Positions 6,491-7,800 of a stretch of 7,800 bases of DNA are shown piece by piece. Under the pieces are notes generated by a model. It saw only the letters and a list, made by a program, of their open reading frames with translations, was not told where the DNA came from and did not search any database. Numbering within the stretch: position 1 is the stretch's first letter; each line of letters starts with the position of its first letter. The translations under genes were made by a program, and so were the position numbers. This DNA is from an uncultured Sutterella sp. (GTDB taxonomy: Bacteria; Pseudomonadota; Gammaproteobacteria; Burkholderiales; Burkholderiaceae_F). The DNA is taken from positions 1 to 7,800 of the forward strand of contig CAJJMF010000125.1 of NCBI GenBank assembly GCA_905192805.1, read 5' to 3'.

Positions 6491-6559
6491 ATGCCCAACG
6501 GGTGTTCGGTCGTGACTCATCCGAACGCCTTTAAAGACTCAAGGGGAGGGGAAACGTGA
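6491..6559 (+). CDS. 22-codon upstream ORF coupled to ccmF (possible leader peptide)
   Basis: ATG at 6491 is preceded by AGGA (6482-6485) with a five-base gap. It encodes MPNGCSVVTH plus twelve more residues (PNAFKDSRGGET) and ends at TGA 6557-6559. That TGA overlaps the GTG start of ccmF in a GTGA arrangement, typical of translational coupling. The peptide is not hydrophobic and does not resemble CcmD. The strong AGGGGAGGGG before ccmF lies inside this ORF, so ribosomes on the mini-ORF could affect ccmF initiation. It may also be chance, since ORFs this short arise often. Confidence 0.35.
   Translation: MPNGCSVVTHPNAFKDSRGGET
6500..6530 (+). promoter_or_regulatory. Hairpin inside the mini-ORF, possible attenuator before ccmF
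   Basis: GGTGTTCGG (6501-6509) pairs with CCGAACGCC (6521-6529) with one G-T pair and an 11-base loop; G6500-T6530 can extend it. TTT follows at 6530-6532, a short T run. It lies entirely within the coding part of the mini-ORF, the geometry of translation-dependent attenuation, but no rival antiterminator was identified. Confidence 0.4.
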
Positions 6560-7800
6560 CAGCAGAACTCGGTCATTTTGCCTTGATGATGGCGACCATT
6601 CTGGCGTTCGTTGGTTTTGTGTTGCCACTGGTGGGTGCACAAAAAGGCTGGAGTAGCTGGATGCGATGTGCCCGTGCGGGGGTGAGCCTCACGGCACTCA
6701 TGTCAACCATCGCATTTGGACTACTCACGTACGGATTTATTACGAGTGACTTTTCGATTTTAAATGTCGCTCGTCACAGCAATTTAGCCCTCCCGCTCGG
6801 CTACAAAGTGGCTGCGGTGTGGGGGTCGCACGAAGGCTCCATGCTCTTTTGGGTGACGACGCTCTCGTGGTGGACGTTCTGTGTGGCTCTTTCCGCACGA
6901 CGTTTACCCGAAGTGGTGTTAGCCCGCATTTTGGGAACCCTCTCAGGGGTCGCCTTTGGGCTCTTTTTGTTTATTGTTCTGACGTCTAACCCCTTCTTAC
7001 GTCTTTTCCCGCCCGCCAATAACGGCGCGGATTTAAACCCCTTATTGCAAGACCCCGGGATGATTTTCCATCCGCCCTTACTCTATTTAGGGTACGTCGG
7101 GTTTGCCGTGCCTTTCGCGTTTGCGATTGCAGCCCTCTTAGGCGGGCGCCTCAATATTGACTGGGCCCGTTGGATGCGTCCTTGGACCACGGTGAGTTGG
7201 GTACTTCTAACCTTAGGGATTTCGTTAGGGTCTTACTGGTCGTACTACGAACTCGGTTGGGGTGGCTGGTGGGCCTGGGACCCCGTGGAAAACTCGTCCT
7301 TAATGCCGTGGATCACGGGAACGGCATTAATGCACAGTTTGCTCGTCACGGAAAAGCGTGGTGCGTTTCGGTTGTGGACAGTCTTTCTCGCGATTTTGAC
7401 CTTTGCCCTGTCGCTTTTAGGCACGTTCTTGGTGCGCTCGGGCGTATTAAATTCGATTCATGCCTTTGCGGCCGACCCCAAACGTGGGACCTTCATTTTG
7501 GTTTTCTTAGTCATCGTGATTGGGCTCTCGTTTGCGCTCTACGCGCTGCGTGCGCGTCATGTGAACGAACGCGTCGAGTGGCAACTCTTATCGCGTGAAG
7601 GGGGACTCTGGGCCAACAACCTCTTTTTGTTGGTAGCGACTGGCGTGATTTTCTTAGGCACGCTTTATCCGCTCTTTTTGGATGCGCTCTTTAATGTCAC
7701 GATTTCGGTAGGAGCCCCGTACTTTTATACTGTCTTTAGTTTTGCCTTTTTACTGCTTTCTTTGTTTATGACTCTCGGTGTTGCGGTTGGTTGTGACATG
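6556..7800 (+). CDS. ccmF: Cytochrome c haem lyase subunit CcmF, N-terminal 415 residues (runs off window)
   Basis: CcmF is an inner-membrane protein of System I cytochrome c maturation. It works with CcmH/CcmI to attach haem from CcmE to the CxxCH cysteines of apocytochromes in the periplasm. The frame is open from GTG 6556 to the edge: 415 codons of about 640-660. Many hydrophobic segments are visible. Signatures are SHEGSMLFW (91-99), DLNPLLQDPGMIFHPPLLY (159-177) and the haem-handling WWD motif GWGGWWAWDPVENSS (234-248). His172, His260 and His302 correspond to E. coli CcmF His173, His261 and His303; the counterpart of His491 lies beyond the window. AGGGGAGGGG (6542-6551) supports the GTG start. 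The paralogue NrfE is similar, but without its neighbours CcmF is the simpler call. No ccmABCDE genes precede it; the gene upstream is the parvulin, beyond a terminator. Confidence 0.93.
   Translation, partial: MTAELGHFALMMATILAFVGFVLPLVGAQKGWSSWMRCARAGVSLTALMSTIAFGLLTYGFITSDFSILNVARHSNLALPLGYKVAAVWGSHEGSMLFWVTTLSWWTFCVALSARRLPEVVLARILGTLSGVAFGLFLFIVLTSNPFLRLFPPANNGADLNPLLQDPGMIFHPPLLYLGYVGFAVPFAFAIAALLGGRLNIDWARWMRPWTTVSWVLLTLGISLGSYWSYYELGWGGWWAWDPVENSSLMPWITGTALMHSLLVTEKRGAFRLWTVFLAILTFALSLLGTFLVRSGVLNSIHAFAADPKRGTFILVFLVIVIGLSFALYALRARHVNERVEWQLLSREGGLWANNLFLLVATGVIFLGTLYPLFLDALFNVTISVGAPYFYTVFSFAFLLLSLFMTLGVAVGCDM

Noticed and set aside
7170..7598. 142-codon plus-strand frame inside ccmF
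   Set aside because: It is in another frame of ccmF, which has strong family motifs across the same bases (WWD motif, His260 and His302).
1..7800. CRISPR arrays, tRNA or rRNA genes, insertion sequences, attachment sites
   Set aside because: No regular DNA-level direct repeats with spacers, no cloverleaf or rRNA-like stretch and no transposase or terminal inverted repeats were seen; the repeats in the adhesin are protein-level.

Overview
The window reads like a chromosomal segment of a Gram-negative, didermic proteobacterium. It carries an outer-membrane-anchored trimeric autotransporter, a periplasmic parvulin-family protein and a System I cytochrome c maturation gene. The parvulin-family protein looks like betaproteobacterial peptidyl-prolyl isomerases, and the mix would fit a Burkholderiales/Sutterellaceae-type gut bacterium. 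That placement is inference from recalled family resemblance, not from a search. All supported genes lie on the + strand.

Layout. (1) Bases 1-4286 hold the 3' part of a giant trimeric autotransporter adhesin. The reading frame is already open at base 1, so the head and signal peptide lie upstream. About 1427 residues are visible: a long Ala/Thr/Asp/Lys-rich stalk with recurring motifs, two Gly/Ser/Thr linkers near the end, and a YadA-type membrane anchor ending in Trp. (2) A strong intrinsic terminator (4301-4341) follows, with a candidate promoter overlapping its 3' arm. (3) 4388-5176 encodes a soluble acidic 262-aa protein, tentatively DUF1963/YwqG-like, closed by a hairpin terminator. (4) 5177-5552 is an AT-rich gap. 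It holds a possible 50-codon small ORF whose CCC-TGA end lies on a hairpin and can be read on by a +1 shift for 24 more codons. (5) 5553-6353 encodes a secreted PpiC/SurA-like parvulin that lacks both histidines normally found in the active site. (6) 6354-6555 contains four consecutive inverted repeats and a 22-codon upstream ORF with its own Shine-Dalgarno, whose stop overlaps the next gene's start. (7) 6556-7800 is the first 415 codons of ccmF, cut by the window edge.

Working together. The genes look like separate transcription units rather than one operon, because terminators separate them. A loose theme is envelope biogenesis: a surface adhesin, a periplasmic folding factor that could assist outer-membrane or exported proteins, and cytochrome c assembly. 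The most interesting places are non-coding or tiny: the ccmF leader (hairpins plus coupled mini-ORF) and the 5255-5480 small-ORF region.
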